NCBI GenBank assembly: GCA_015680685.1
Contig: MNCI01029622.1
Span: 732,017-787,961 of the forward strand
DNA from: Gnetum montanum
Taxonomy: Eukaryota; Streptophyta; Gnetopsida; Gnetales; Gnetaceae
DNA: 55,945 nucleotides
Direction of reading: 5' to 3'
Shown: positions 24,183 through 34,483 of the stretch, piece after piece
Position numbering within the stretch: the stretch's first letter is position 1
Layout: each line of letters opens with the position of its first letter
Notes under the pieces: model-generated
The model's database searches: none
The model's input: only the letters and a program-made list of their open reading frames with translations
Told to the model about the DNA's origin: nothing
Translations under genes and position numbers: made by a program

Positions 24183-24878
24183 ATGTTGTTGTTACGTTCT
24201 CGGTGGCCAAAACAAGGTTAACATGGTGTATTATGTATTATGCATATAACTTACAGCAACGTTTCACCGAACAAAAACAGCAATTCCTTGGGAATATTCA
24301 CGGCTCTTATGAATAAGCATGGATGTCTTGCCATTCAAGGCCTTTGTTTCAACCTTTTATTGATTCATTCCTTGATCATTTAAATGAATTGCATGAACCA
24401 CAAGACGAGCAACCTGTTAAAATATCAAAGCTTTTATGCGATCAACGACCCTCAACTGTTATGAACGGAGTTTTAAAAAAACAAAAACAAAAAGCCATAA
24501 GAATTCAGATTATAGGTAAATTGTTTTCTTTTTTTAAAAGTTTTTATGAGATTACGGTGGTTGGTTTAATTTTATCTGTGAGGATTTGCATGAAATCGGT
24601 GCTTTGAATTGTGTTCATGGCGGTAAGGAAATCTCCGTTACTGCCTGAGAACAGCAACGATGATATAGGACCCAACGTATAAGTTCATATGCAGAAAGAA
24701 TGACTGAACATGGAAACTTGACAATGGACGTTAATGGAAACCGCAAAATAAGCAATCTCAACCTTCGGCAAGCACCTTCGGCAAGCACTGTAACGTCACC
24801 GGAACGTCCGACGTTGTCTGAGAGCTTGAATTTAGCAACCTTTTTATCTGACGCTGCTATTTCAGTGCGGGCCTCGCG

Positions 24879-25409
24879 TTGAGAATCTGCAATTTGCCTT
24901 CAGCAAGTCCGGCGGAAAAGATGGCATGCATGGCGGAAAAGATAGCGTTGAAGAAACGGAAAGTTGCAGATGACTGCAGACCCGTTAGAGACATGGGCCG
25001 GTGCAGCCTGCAGGAATGGTGGAAGAGAGATTATTTCCCGAATGCGTTCTGTTGCTGCGGTGGAATTTTGGCCCAGATTTTACTGTCTGCCGTGCGAAAG
25101 AAAATTTTGCCATGTTCTGGAGCTGTTTGGCGGATGCAGACTTGGCGACTTCCTTGTGTAAAAGTGCGAGGAATGGCACTGCAGGAGGGACGGCATGACC
25201 TGTGGCAGGCTTTGTCTGGTGGGTGCGCCAGGAAGACGCCGCTGGTCTGTGAGAGTTCTCCGCGGCGACGATTTTCAGACTATTTTGTGCAAGTTTTCAC
25301 AGCGTCCGTGCCCCGTGCTGAATTCGTTACTCAGAATTCAGGAGTATCGCAGCGTGTTTGCAGAGCAGAGCGAATTGCGTCAAGAATTGCTCGTGTAGTG
25401 CGTATTTGA
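24879..25409 (+). CDS. Hypothetical 176-aa ORF in GC-rich stretch
   Basis: The longest open frame of a GC-richer region (about 24640-25760). The encoded protein is rich in Arg and Cys, with no domain, signal peptide or membrane segment that I recognise. Several other frames over the same bases are also open (24964-25161, 25001-25198, 25195-25398), as expected by chance when stop codons are rare. The region could be a fragment of a captured gene or part of an unrecognised transposon. Poor evidence for a real gene. Confidence 0.15.
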   Translation: MRICNLPSASPAEKMACMAEKIALKKRKVADDCRPVRDMGRCSLQEWWKRDYFPNAFCCCGGILAQILLSAVRKKILPCSGAVWRMQTWRLPCVKVRGMALQEGRHDLWQALSGGCARKTPLVCESSPRRRFSDYFVQVFTASVPRAEFVTQNSGVSQRVCRAERIASRIARVVRI

Positions 25410-26339
25410 TGGCGGAAAATGGAACTTGTCTGCACTGGTTTGGTGGGATGCTTTATTTCCAAGGGTGGATCGAAGAGGTATGCAGTGTTTCTCCGCATAA
25501 ATCCCAAAGACGTAGCTGAAATCTCCTTCTCTTTGTGTCCGTCATGGCTCTTTGTGTGGCAGCAGTGGTGAAGCACCGGATGCTGACTACGCAGGAGGCG
25601 CTGCTGCAGATGACAGCCGTGCGCTGGCACAGCGACGAGAGGTGTGGGCCTTTGCGGCCTCTAGCAGGCCCGTGTAGCCAATTGTGGGCCGATAGGTGGC
25701 GACTGTGCACAGAATGGTTTTTATTTTATTTGGTTATGTTTTCCTTTATTTGATTTTTACTCCTTGTATGGACCCCCAACCGGAATAATGAATAAGCCAA
25801 TCACCCAATTAGCCATGATTCTAATGTTCTATTCATTTTGTCCGTCTTTTGTTAGTTGTTAATGTCATGAAGGTACTAGGTTGTTTGTCTCGTTCATAGA
25901 CTTAGTTTTATTGGTAGAATACCTAATCAATTACCAGCATTTTAGTTCTCGTAGGGGCGGTTACATATTCTTATGGGTAGTTACACGATAAAAAAAATGT
26001 TTGATATTCTCTGTTGGTCTGCCTTTCACTTTCATGGGTTTGATGTGCAGGTTCCAATGGGAGAGAAATGGGTAGAAGGAAAGGAGAGCAGGCAGAAGAG
26101 GAGGTAGCAGCAGAAGGGGAGGAAAAATCATAACTGAAAAACTTCCTCACAATCAATTGTAAGGGGTTCGGCCAGGGAAAGAAGGGAGGTTTTGGAATCC
26201 TTCTCTCTAGACTCATTTTGTTCGAGAGGCCAACTCATTTCATAGGATGGGGGGAAGGGAGTGGATTTGTCGCTCTCCATGTTCTTGTAAGATAGGGGGG
26301 AGGGGGGAGTGGATTTGTCGCCCTCCATGTAATGCACCA
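25410..26339. other. Unassigned flank before the Helitron minisatellite
   Basis: No gene recognised. 25535-25753 and 26216-25971 (minus) are open but featureless. A purine-rich stretch (26040-26130) precedes the 112-bp array. Confidence 0.4.
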
Positions 26340-27000
26340 TGTGTAGGGGAGCCAAAGAGTCATTGTAGGGGAGCCAAATCTGAAAAGTCAAAAAACTAAA
26401 GAGTCACTGTAAGGGAGCTAAATCTCTATTCGATTGATGCCCCTCGACCCTTGGGCTCCCCATTCGTCTATTCATATTTCCTCACGCGCATGCAGCACAT
26501 GCATGGGAGCCAAAGAGTCACTACAAGGGAGTTGAATCTCTAGTCAATTGATGCCCTTGACCCTTGGGATCCCCATTCATCTTTTTGTATTCTCTAATGT
26601 GCATGCACCATGTGCAAGGAAGCCAAAGAGTCATTGTAGGGAAGCTGAATCTTTATTTGATTGCAGAGGAGCCAAAGAGTCATTGCAAGGGAGCCAAATC
26701 TAAAAAGTGAAAAAGCCAAAGAGTCATTGCAAAGGAGCTAAATCTCTATTAGATTGATGCCCCCCAACCCTTGGGCTCCCCATTCGTCTCTTCGTATTTC
26801 CTCACGTGCATGCACCAGATGCAAGGGAGCCAAAGAGTCACTGCAGGGAAGCTGAATCTCTATTCAATTGATGCCCTCGACCCTTGGGCTCCCCATTCAT
26901 CTTTTCGTATTCTCTCATGTGTATGCACCATGTGTAGGGAAGCCAAAGAGTCATTGTAGGGGAGCCAAATCTTTATTCGATTGATGCCCCTGACCCCTAG
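26340..27000 (+). repeat. 112-bp minisatellite, Helitron copy 1
   Basis: Imperfect tandem units, each with GCCAAAGAGTCA, GATTGATGCCCC, CCCTTGGGCTCCCCATT and a CATGCACCATGTGCA palindrome. The marker recurs at about 26396, 26508, 26620, 26716, 26829 and 26941, mostly 112 bp apart, with an extra partial unit near 26670. The same unit occurs about twice at 48640-48900, directly upstream of the second Helitron copy. It therefore belongs to the element or to the segment duplicated with it. Confidence 0.75.
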
Positions 27001-27293
27001 GCTTTCTATTTATTTTTTTGTATTCCCTCACACTTAGGCCTCGACGTGGGTAACCAATGAATATTTATTATTAGAAATGAGGGGTAATATTGAATAGTTA
27101 TTATTATTATAATGGTGACGATTACGATTACAGTAATATTAATGAATATTTTTTATTATAAATAGTGGGCAATAATGAATATTTATTATTAATAAAAATG
27201 GTGATGGTTACAATCATGGTGACGATTAGGGTGATGAAAGTTTTGGTGTGGTATAGTATTTATAGATATTGAACTTGGGCATTGTCTTACAAA
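27001..27293 (+). other. Helitron copy 1, 5' segment upstream of element C
   Basis: AT-rich segment with AATATTTATTATT runs and GGTGACGATTA-type repeats, alignable with 48895-49050. It ends in TTACAAAATTAA, which is TTACAAGATTAA in the uninterrupted second copy. Element C interrupts it here. Confidence 0.6.
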
Positions 27294-27298
27294 ATTAA
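27294..27298 (+). repeat. Target-site duplication ATTAA (left) of element C
   Basis: ATTAA here and at 45534-45538. The paralogous empty site near 49055 has a single ATTAA in GATTAAGAGGTGCA. Confidence 0.9.
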
Positions 27299-28553
27299 TA
27301 TACGGTCCGAAATCGTCGGTCTCCGGCTGGAGTGAAACAGAAACCTGAAGATCTCTGGACACGCACAGAAGACCCTACCTTCGCTTGAGGGCAAGCTGGA
27401 ATTACGAAGGCAGAGTACCTTGAGTGGTCCGCACGCGGATCAGGCAAGGATTTCCCGGAACGTACACCGATATATTGTATGTTGGGTTATATGTAAATGG
27501 CGTAACGCATGTAAAACAGAGCGTAAACATATAAGAGTAAACAGTAAACATGCAATAGTGAATGAAAAACTATAACAGATTTTAACAAATTTCAGCAAAG
27601 AAATATAGCAATATTATTGCGAAATGAGAGTTACAATGCACCGGTCTAACGTAGTTGTGACTCTAACACAAGGCGGACGAATAGCCCCGGTGGATGCAGG
27701 GATGACTGTGTGCTGGGTTCAACTGCAGGCACAACATAAAAGCCGTATGCTCAGTGTGCAGGGTCGAGATCCAGCGTACAGGGTTTTTGCTCTGGTTTCT
27801 TAGCGTCTCTGGTTCTTTGTTTTTCTCTGGTTTTTTGATCAAAATTGCCAACCCCGGTCTAGTGAAAAATTGGGGTTTTTATACAAGTGTAGATGCGGGA
27901 CTCGGGTTTTGAGAGAGGATGATTGGCTGTGGAGTGCTGGATTCTCGGGTTGGGTGACATGTGGTGCGTTGACCGGGTGCGAAAGAATGAAATTTACAAG
28001 TATACAGCGTCCTGCACATTGGCGTATACTACTACATGCCGGGCGTATACGCTAGGCATGCAGGATGTACATGCCTAGTGTATGGACTCCGGAATGCGTG
28101 ATGTCAACACCTGATGATCGCTCTGTTCATGTGAATTGATGCCTCGTACCAAATCTCGCTCTGAAGTGATGTTTCCATGCCATCTTCGAGGATTGTGTGT
28201 TGGGTGTATACATCAGTCATACATGCTGAGCGTACATGTGAGGCGTGTACGCTGGCCGTGTATGCTGGGCGTATACACTATGAATGTTGGGCATATATGC
28301 TGAGAATGTTGGGCGTATAAGCTGAGAATGCATACCCAGTGAAGACTAAGTATCTTGAACTTCGAAGTTGCCATTTTTTGATAGCCGATGTCGCCGTGGT
28401 CGTCTGCGGGTCCTAAGGAACTTCTCCTCATTGATTTCGACTCTGCTTGAAGCTGTCCGTGGGCCCCTCAAGCTTTAGTCATGCCAAGGAACATCATGAC
28501 TTAGCTTGATTCTTGTTGGAAAAGTACTAAGCTCAGAATTTTGTGGTGTTTCA
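27299..28553 (-). repeat. 3' LTR of element C
   Basis: About 1,255 bp. It begins TGAAACACCA on the minus strand and ends CGTATA; the canonical terminal CA has mutated. The TATA box (GTATAAAAA in reverse) is at about 27877-27884. U3 (28010-28340) carries copies of the GTATACGC/GCGTATAC word. The LTR is about 88 bp shorter than the 5' LTR because two 35-bp palindrome-bearing units are missing near 28040, along with smaller differences. Confidence 0.9.
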
Positions 28554-28570
28554 TTGGCCTCTCTTTGTTG
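28554..28570 (-). promoter_or_regulatory. Polypurine tract of element C
   Basis: On the minus strand CAACAAAGAGAGGCCAA lies directly before the TGAAACACC start of the 3' LTR. This is where plus-strand DNA synthesis is primed. Confidence 0.7.
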
Positions 28571-29867
28571 ATGCTTGGAGGAATCGACCCGAGAAGCGTC
28601 GACAAAGAAGTGCAAAACACTACAAGCAACTTGATAGAGACATTGTCTTGTGCCACTTGGGTAGACGTTATCATACCATGTTCAGTAGTACATAGGATTG
28701 GGGAAGTGAAATTTGTATTTGATAGGGAAATGGAAACTGTTGGGATTGGTAACTGATGAAGGGCTCGTGGCGTGATGAAAGGGATGTCCGGGTATGTATG
28801 CGGATCATGCTTATCTTCTTGGGATCAAAACATGATGTGTACGTCCTTTGGCGGTACAAGACTCTTGCTTAGTATTCAAGAGGACTTGTTGGCAAAACCA
28901 AAGCCATGTGATGATGTGTTACGTCCTTTGGAGGAACATGGCCCTTGTTTAGTGTTTAGAGGGAACCTGTTGGCGAAGAGCCAAAGCCACGTGATGATGT
29001 GTTGCGTCCTTTGGAGGAACAGGGCCCTTGTTTAGTGTTTAGAGGGAACCTTTTGGCTGAAAGCCAAAGCCATGCAACGGGATGTTTCTTGACTATTTTA
29101 GACATGAGCGTTTGCTTTCGAGGTAGCTGTCGTCCTGTTTTGCGTTTTATGTGGGAAGGGACGACGTTTTTTTTTACATGCTCAAATGCCATGTTGTAGG
29201 TTGCAATTGCCTACGAGTGGTGTAGTATGCAACAGTATGTTCAATGTTTTGGGCTATACTGGGTGTGTTCGGGATGTAACCAAGTAGGAGATGTTGAGGG
29301 ATAGGTGGGACATGTAACGGGAGATGTCCTAGTGAATGGCTTGATTTAGTCTTGCCACGTGTGTTGTGAACAATGTCTCACCTTGCTGCTTATGACGAAG
29401 TGCATTCTTGTACAAACACCTCTGAGTGTCATCTTGCAAACACAACTCCAAGAAGACAAGAAGACCATGAGTGAGTAAGCAAGCTTAGACCTAAACAGCT
29501 ACTGATGAAACGAAGGCACTAGATGAGATTTCAGGCACTATATACGAATGGCAGAAATGTTGGTAGGATTGGCTGATGGCGAGCGATGCAGTAGTTTTGA
29601 TGAGGTTGGGATGCAGCCACAGATCAAGGTACCAGAGAGAAAATTTCCAGTTTATAGTTGTAGCTGACTATCATGGGTTAGTTTTATGTCATGACCCGTT
29701 GGACATTTTCCGTTTAGCATCGTGGCGGATGGTACATTGCCAGTTTCTAGTCTTGGAGGACCGTGAAGAGGCAAACCAGTTTATAGTCTTAGCGGACTCT
29801 AGTGAATGTGACTGTGGCAGTTTACTATCGTACCAGATGAGTACTAGTTTATTGTCTTTGCAGACAT
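28571..29867. other. 3' untranslated region of element C with 80-bp repeats
   Basis: Non-coding DNA between the 37-bp array and the PPT. Three units of 80-83 bp begin at about 28841, 28921 and 29004, each with CGTCCTTTGGAGGAAC, CTTGTTTAGTGTTTAGAGGG and CCAAAGCCA. From about 29640 degenerate CAGTTTATAGTC units grade into the exact 37-bp array. ORFs here look like chance. Confidence 0.6.
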
Positions 29868-30237
29868 TCTGTGGTATCAGTTTATCGTCATGATGCCAGG
29901 ACGAGCTGTGGTATCAGTTTACCGTCATGATTCCAGGACAAGCTGTGGTATCAGTTTACTGTTGTGATTCTAGGATGAGCTGTGGTATCAGTTTACCGTC
30001 GTGATTCCAGGACGAGCTGTGGTATCAGTTTACCATCGTGATTCCAGGATGAGTTGTGGTATCAGTTTACCGTCGTGATTCCAGGATGAGCTGTGGTATC
30101 AGTTTACCGTCGTGATTCCAGGATGAGCTGTGGTATCAGTTTACCGTCGTGATTCCAGGATGAGCTGTGGTATCAGTTTACCGTCGTGATTCCAGGATGA
30201 GCTGTGGTATCAGTTTACCGTCATGATTCCAGGACGA
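29868..30237. repeat. 37-bp tandem array, ten copies
   Basis: Ten head-to-tail units of exactly 37 bp (GCTGTGGTATCAGTTTACCG, then TCGTGATTCCAGGATGA), the last at 30201-30237, with one to three changes in most units. It starts just past the integrase stop. There are no variable spacers, so it is a minisatellite and not a CRISPR array. CAGTTTA recalls the TTTAAGG words elsewhere in C. Confidence 0.9.
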
Positions 30238-30257
30238 GCATGTACCTAAGCCTATAC

Positions 30258-31450
30258 TCAAATGTGGAACGGTTTCAAGAATGAGTGATTGGTCAGATTT
30301 GCAAGTTCATTCCCTTCCATATCAGCTAACTTGAATGCTCCATTGTTGTACGCTTTGATGACCAAGTAGGGCCCTTCCCAGTTGGCTGAGAATTTGTCCA
30401 GATGTTCCCGAATGGCCTTAAGTACAAGGTCGCCTTCCTTGATAGGGCTCTTATGAACATCATGCTGATGGCATTGTCATTGTCGTTTTTGGTACCATTC
30501 AATCTGATCAAGGGCATGTATGCGTTCCTCCTCCACCAAGTCCAAGTCAACAATGCGTAGATCATTGTTTTTCCCATCGTCGAGGAGGCCGGAGAAAGTG
30601 ACCCTTAAAAACGGTACCTGTAATTCTAATGGTAAAATAGCTTCGGAACCATAAACAAGACTATATTGCGTTTTACCTGTTGAAGTCCGATGCGTAGTAC
30701 GATAAGCCCACAGTGCGTATACCAGCTGCTCGTGCCATTTTTTCTTGCTTTGGGTAAGCATCTTTTTAAGTACTGTGATGATGGTTTTATTTGTGGCTTC
30801 TACTTACCCATTTCTCTGAGGGTAGTAAGCAGATGAGAATGAGTTCTTGATCCCTAGACTTTCACAGAAAGTTTTGGTTTCGGCACTGCTGAATTGTGGC
30901 CCGTTATCGGTGATGATAGTCATGGGGATGCCAAAATGGGTTACAATGTTTTCAAGAATGAAGTCGCATACGTGTTTGGATGTGGTTTTTCAAAGATGAA
31001 CAGCTTCTACCCACTTCGTGAAATACTCTGTTGCGGTTATGATGAAGCTATGCCTTGCAGAAGATGAGGGTGTTATTGGTCCGATGAGGTCCAACCCCCA
31101 CTTTTGAAAAGGCCATGTGATTTGCGATGTATGCATCATTTGGTGGGACATGAATCAGATTACTATGTCTTTGACAGATACTGCATGTTTTAACCTTGGA
31201 GAGACAGTCATACTCCATATGTGGCCAATAATAGCCTAAGCGTCTTATTTTCATTGCCATTGCTTTAGGTGCTATATGTCCTCTGCATAGTCTATCATGT
31301 ACTTGCTCAATGATGGTTTGGGCATCAACGCTACCAACGCATGTTAGGAGTATGCCTTCGTAAGATCGACGACACAATGTGTCCCCTACGAGTGTATATT
31401 GTCGAGAACGCTTTCGTATCACGTCTTTTTGTGCATACGTTAGATGTCGC
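30258..31450 (-). pseudogene. pol: Integrase of element C
   Basis: Joins element cDNA to host DNA in the nucleus. Near 31310-31160 there is an HHCC zinc-finger pattern (VHDRLCRGHI ... CSICQRH). The core shows GLDLIGP (first Asp, about 31090), ITDNGPQF (second Asp, about 30910) and a VEATNK segment with the expected Glu (about 30800), so the DDE triad is visible. ALWAYRTTHRTSTGKTQYSL (30690) and a C-terminal end of LVLKAIREHLDKFSANWEGP type (30430-30370) follow. The stop is TGA at 30258. The frame shifts near 31090 and again near 30480, with further stops. No chromodomain is seen, which fits the Tat branch. Confidence 0.85.
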
Positions 31451-31473
31451 GGTGTTTCACCGTGTAGAAGGTA

Positions 31474-32112
31474 CTATTTTATGTCGTCATACCATTCTAT
31501 CACGCATGTTGCACTAATAGATGCAATTGGTAATGCATCGGGAGTATCAGTTATGGGTTTAGCACAACTGATTATGGAGCTTGGCAATGTATGGAACATG
31601 TCCGACGATATGTTTAGCGCTAGCGTGGCCAGTGCGTCTGCAATGGTATTGTCATTTCTGGAGACATGTTGCACGTCCATGTTTTTGAATTGCCTCATTA
31701 AGTGTTTGGCTAAGTCACAGTATGGTTGTAAATGTTGTGCTTTACATGTATAAATATCTGTGACTTGGTTCAAAACTAGTTGTGAATCTCCCTTGACCAC
31801 TAGTCATGTGATGTCTGAAGCTAGTGCTGCCATGAGACCTCTAAGGAGAGCTTCATACTCTACTATGTTATTGGTACAGTGAAAGTCGAAACGATAAGCA
31901 AAGGGTCGGATCTCCCCAGAGGGATAGGTGACGACGGCGACAGCACTTCCCCCTCGAGAGGTGGATGCTCCATCAAAGTTCAAAACGGCATCATAGTCAT
32001 CGGGTACTATGTCTATTGCACTCAAATTTTCATCGGGGAACTCTGGCTCTATCGTTGCTTAATCATGCGTTGGTAACGCAGTCATTTGATTTGCTATGGC
32101 TTGACCCTTAAC
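31474..32112 (-). pseudogene. pol: Second, archaeal-type RNase H of element C
   Basis: In frame with RT. It shows LNFDGASTSRGGSAVAVV (catalytic Asp, about 31985), NNIVEYEALLRGL (Glu, 31870), VKGDSQLVLNQV (Asp, 31790) and VSRNDNTIADALATLA (Asp, 31660). This duplicated RNase H between the retroviral-type RNase H and integrase is the known hallmark of Tat/Ogre elements. Stops are TAA shortly before the domain, TGA at 31804-31806 (where Arg is likely) and one at 31474-31476. Confidence 0.8.
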
Positions 32113-33811
32113 TCATGATTGCGCTATGTAGTGTAGGTCAAACTCAGCTATCATGGCTTTCCAACAGGCTATTCTACTTGACTCGTAAATGTTTCCTGTG
32201 ATGGCTATAAGCACATTATCCTTGCAGATTATGCTAACTTGGTTATGGAAGAGGTAATGTCGCCATTTCTTTAAGGAAAAGACCAGGGCTAGACATGACC
32301 TCTCCACCTCGTTATACTTCTTCTCATGGGCTACTAATGCATGGCTTAAGTAGTAGACAGGGACTTCAGTTCCGTCATCTTGTTTTTGACAAATCATAGA
32401 TGCGATTGATGAGTCCGAAGTGGCAAGGTAGATGTAAAACGGTTTATCATTTTGAGGTGGATAAACTATGGGTAGTTGGACAAGTGTTGTTTTAATGTTT
32501 TCAAATGCTTCCTGGCACTGTGGAGTCCATTCAAAATGGATGTTCTTGCGTAGCAACTGGTTCATAGGTTTCAACTTGTCCATTAGTTTTTCTATGAACC
32601 CCTTGATGAACTGTAGTCTACCTTGTAGACCTTGGAGTTCGGTAAGGTTACTAGGTGGTTTTAAATTTGTTATTGCCTTAACTTTATCGAGGTCTACTCG
32701 TATCCCTACTTCTGAGGGTATGAATCCAAGAATTTTTTCTGTTTTGACTCCGAAGACACATTTCTTTGGGTTAAGTCTCAGCTCATATTTTAAACAATGC
32801 TTTAGTACCAAGTCGAGATCCTGTATGTGTTGTTCTAATGTCTTTGATTTAACCACGATATCATCCACATAGTCGTTGAGCGAGTGCAGCATGTAATCAC
32901 TAAAAATAAATGTCATTGCCCTTTGATACGTGGCCCCAACGTTCTTGAGACCAAAGGGCATCATTGTGTAACAAAAGGTACCCCATGGTGTCATAAAGGT
33001 AGTCCGGAGCTGATGTTCCGGGTTAATGCGTATCTGGTTGTATCCTGAGAAGCCATCCATAAAAGATAATAGGACGTGCCCAGTGGTTGAGTCAACAAGT
33101 TGATCGATGCTGGGTAGGGGAAAATCATCTTTTATGGTTGCGACGTTGAGATCCTAGAAGTCAATGCATAAGCGAATGCTTTCGTTTTTTTTTGGGACAA
33201 TGACCATGTTGGATACCCAATCATCGTAATCGACAGCCTGAATGAAACCTGCATGATAAAGTTTAGTGATCTCATTGCGAATGGCCAATGCAACCTCAGG
33301 TTTAACCTTTCGTGCCTTTTGTTTTACTGGCCTCAATTTTTGATCAAGGATAATATTGTGCTGGATGATTCGAGGATCTAACCCGGGCATGTCCGTGTAT
33401 GACCAAGTGAATGCTTTTATGTTGTCTCGAAGCACATCTTCTATGTCTTTGACCAGTTGAGGCTGCAGTAATGTACTTAATTTTAATATTTTAATTTCAC
33501 CATCGAGCATAGCGATGGGGGTTTCAGTCAACAGGTCTTTGGTGATGCTTTTAGCTTTTATGTCAAGGGGCTTTGTCATACCTTTGTAGTTATCTAGCAT
33601 TTTTTGTGTTGAGGCTATGATTGTGTCGTCCATTGATGTACCTAAGCTGATGGTTTTTATGTCGATTTCTCTTGTGATTTTTCCATACGGTCCATTGATG
33701 ATCAATGGTGTGGATAAATGCTGATAATCCATCGGGCTTGCTCCTGCCAATAAACAGAGGGTAGAGTGAGCTAATAGGTGTTGTTCTGTGTTCCTTGGCA
33801 ACGTAAATCAT
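32113..33811 (-). pseudogene. pol: Reverse transcriptase and RNase H of element C
   Basis: Copies element RNA into DNA inside the particle. The pol frame opens at about 33811, unconnected to gag-protease, which ends 5.4 kb upstream. RT fingers: WVSNMVIVPKKNESIRLCID (33220-33160), then TAG 33154-33156 in the place of the conserved Arg of the DLN box. Palm: MDGFSGYNQI (33060), MMPFGLKN (32960) and the catalytic YVDDIVV (32865). Thumb: CLKYELRLNPKKCVFG. RNase H: FYIYLATSDSSIASMICQKQ, PVYYLSHALV and EKKYNEVERSCLALVF, with the first catalytic Asp apparently replaced. Only two stops in 1.7 kb and no frameshift. Confidence 0.88.
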
Positions 33812-34225
33812 GTGTACGTGTACGATGGTGGTTTATCATCGTACCGGGACATGTGGTAGTTTAAGGCCTTACCGGGCCATGTGTGGCAGTTTAAGGCTTT
33901 ACCGGGCCATGTGTGGCAATTTAAGGCCTTGTTGGGCCGAATGCGAGCCGAATATGGTAGTTTAAGGACTTCCCGGGCCATATGTGTGATTTGACGATGC
34001 CTAGTCGCCGTATAATTGGCATAGGAGAGTTTGCGCCAAAATGTTCAATGTGGGCATCTAGAGTTTGTTTACGAGGGAATTAGCATCTGGTAGTGTTCAT
34101 TACCTCATCATTTTGTTTTATATTTTTTTTGGTATTTTGTATTTTAAAATTAATAATAAGATAAAATAAAAATAATACAAAATGAAACTCAAGGCGGTGG
34201 CAGCGGCGGCAGAGTCAGCGTGGCG
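33812..34225. repeat. TTTAAGG repeats and spacer left of the antisense module
   Basis: At about 33840-33990 there are four to five imperfect units of GTGTGGCAGTTTAAGGC + TTTACCGGGCCAT. The same motif recurs at 39050-39250 on the other side of the module and at 6262 in element E. 33990-34225 is AT-rich spacer. Confidence 0.65.
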
Positions 34226-34236
34226 CTATATATAGG
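34226..34236 (+). promoter_or_regulatory. TATA box of the antisense gene
   Basis: CTATATATAGG in a locally GC-rich setting (GGCGGCAGAG before it), about 250 bp upstream of the ATG. The predicted 5' UTR (34260-34483) contains about five AGCGTAAGCGTAAACCTC-like repeats. Start-site position is inferred, not observed. Confidence 0.5.
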
Positions 34237-34483
34237 GTGAGGCTGTCAGTTGTTAGAGGCACCGTGAACTTTAAGCGATCCGGAGCATGAGCGTAAACCT
34301 CAGCGTAAGCGTAAACCTCAGCGTAAGCGTAAATCTCAGCGTAAGCGTAAACCTCCAACCCCAGCGTAAGCATAAATCTCCAACCCTAGCGTAAACTTAA
34401 AGCGTAGAGGCTCCAAACTTCAGCGTACAGGATTCAGTTCGGCGTGCAGTTTGAAACCCTAGCTTAAACCTATCAGTTCTAGC

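Larger units (their letters stand above)
23161..24878. other. Unassigned DNA with small repeats
   Basis: No gene recognised. Contents: a direct repeat of GTTAGAGATGCAAAACACT (about 23946 and 23983) whose second copy carries an extra 31-bp piece with a perfect GC hairpin (24003-24018); a 28-bp tandem duplication (24127-24182); and a 13-bp duplication of CCTTCGGCAAGCA (24766-24791). ORFs at 24323-24607 and 24700-24882 show no recognisable domain. Base composition turns more GC-rich from about 24640. Confidence 0.4.

Noticed and set aside
24323-24607. 94-aa ORF possibly part of a host gene
   Set aside because: No domain, no splice context that continues it, and stops follow at once; treated as chance.
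29868-30237. CRISPR-like regular repeats
   Set aside because: Units are contiguous with no unique spacers, and the context is a plant retrotransposon; it is a minisatellite.
31379-31753. 124-aa plus-strand ORF
   Set aside because: Shadow of the minus-strand RNase H/integrase frame. The same holds for 32468-32872 (RT), 965-1312 and 679-930 (gag of D), and 41815-42135 and 42458-42658 (gag of C).
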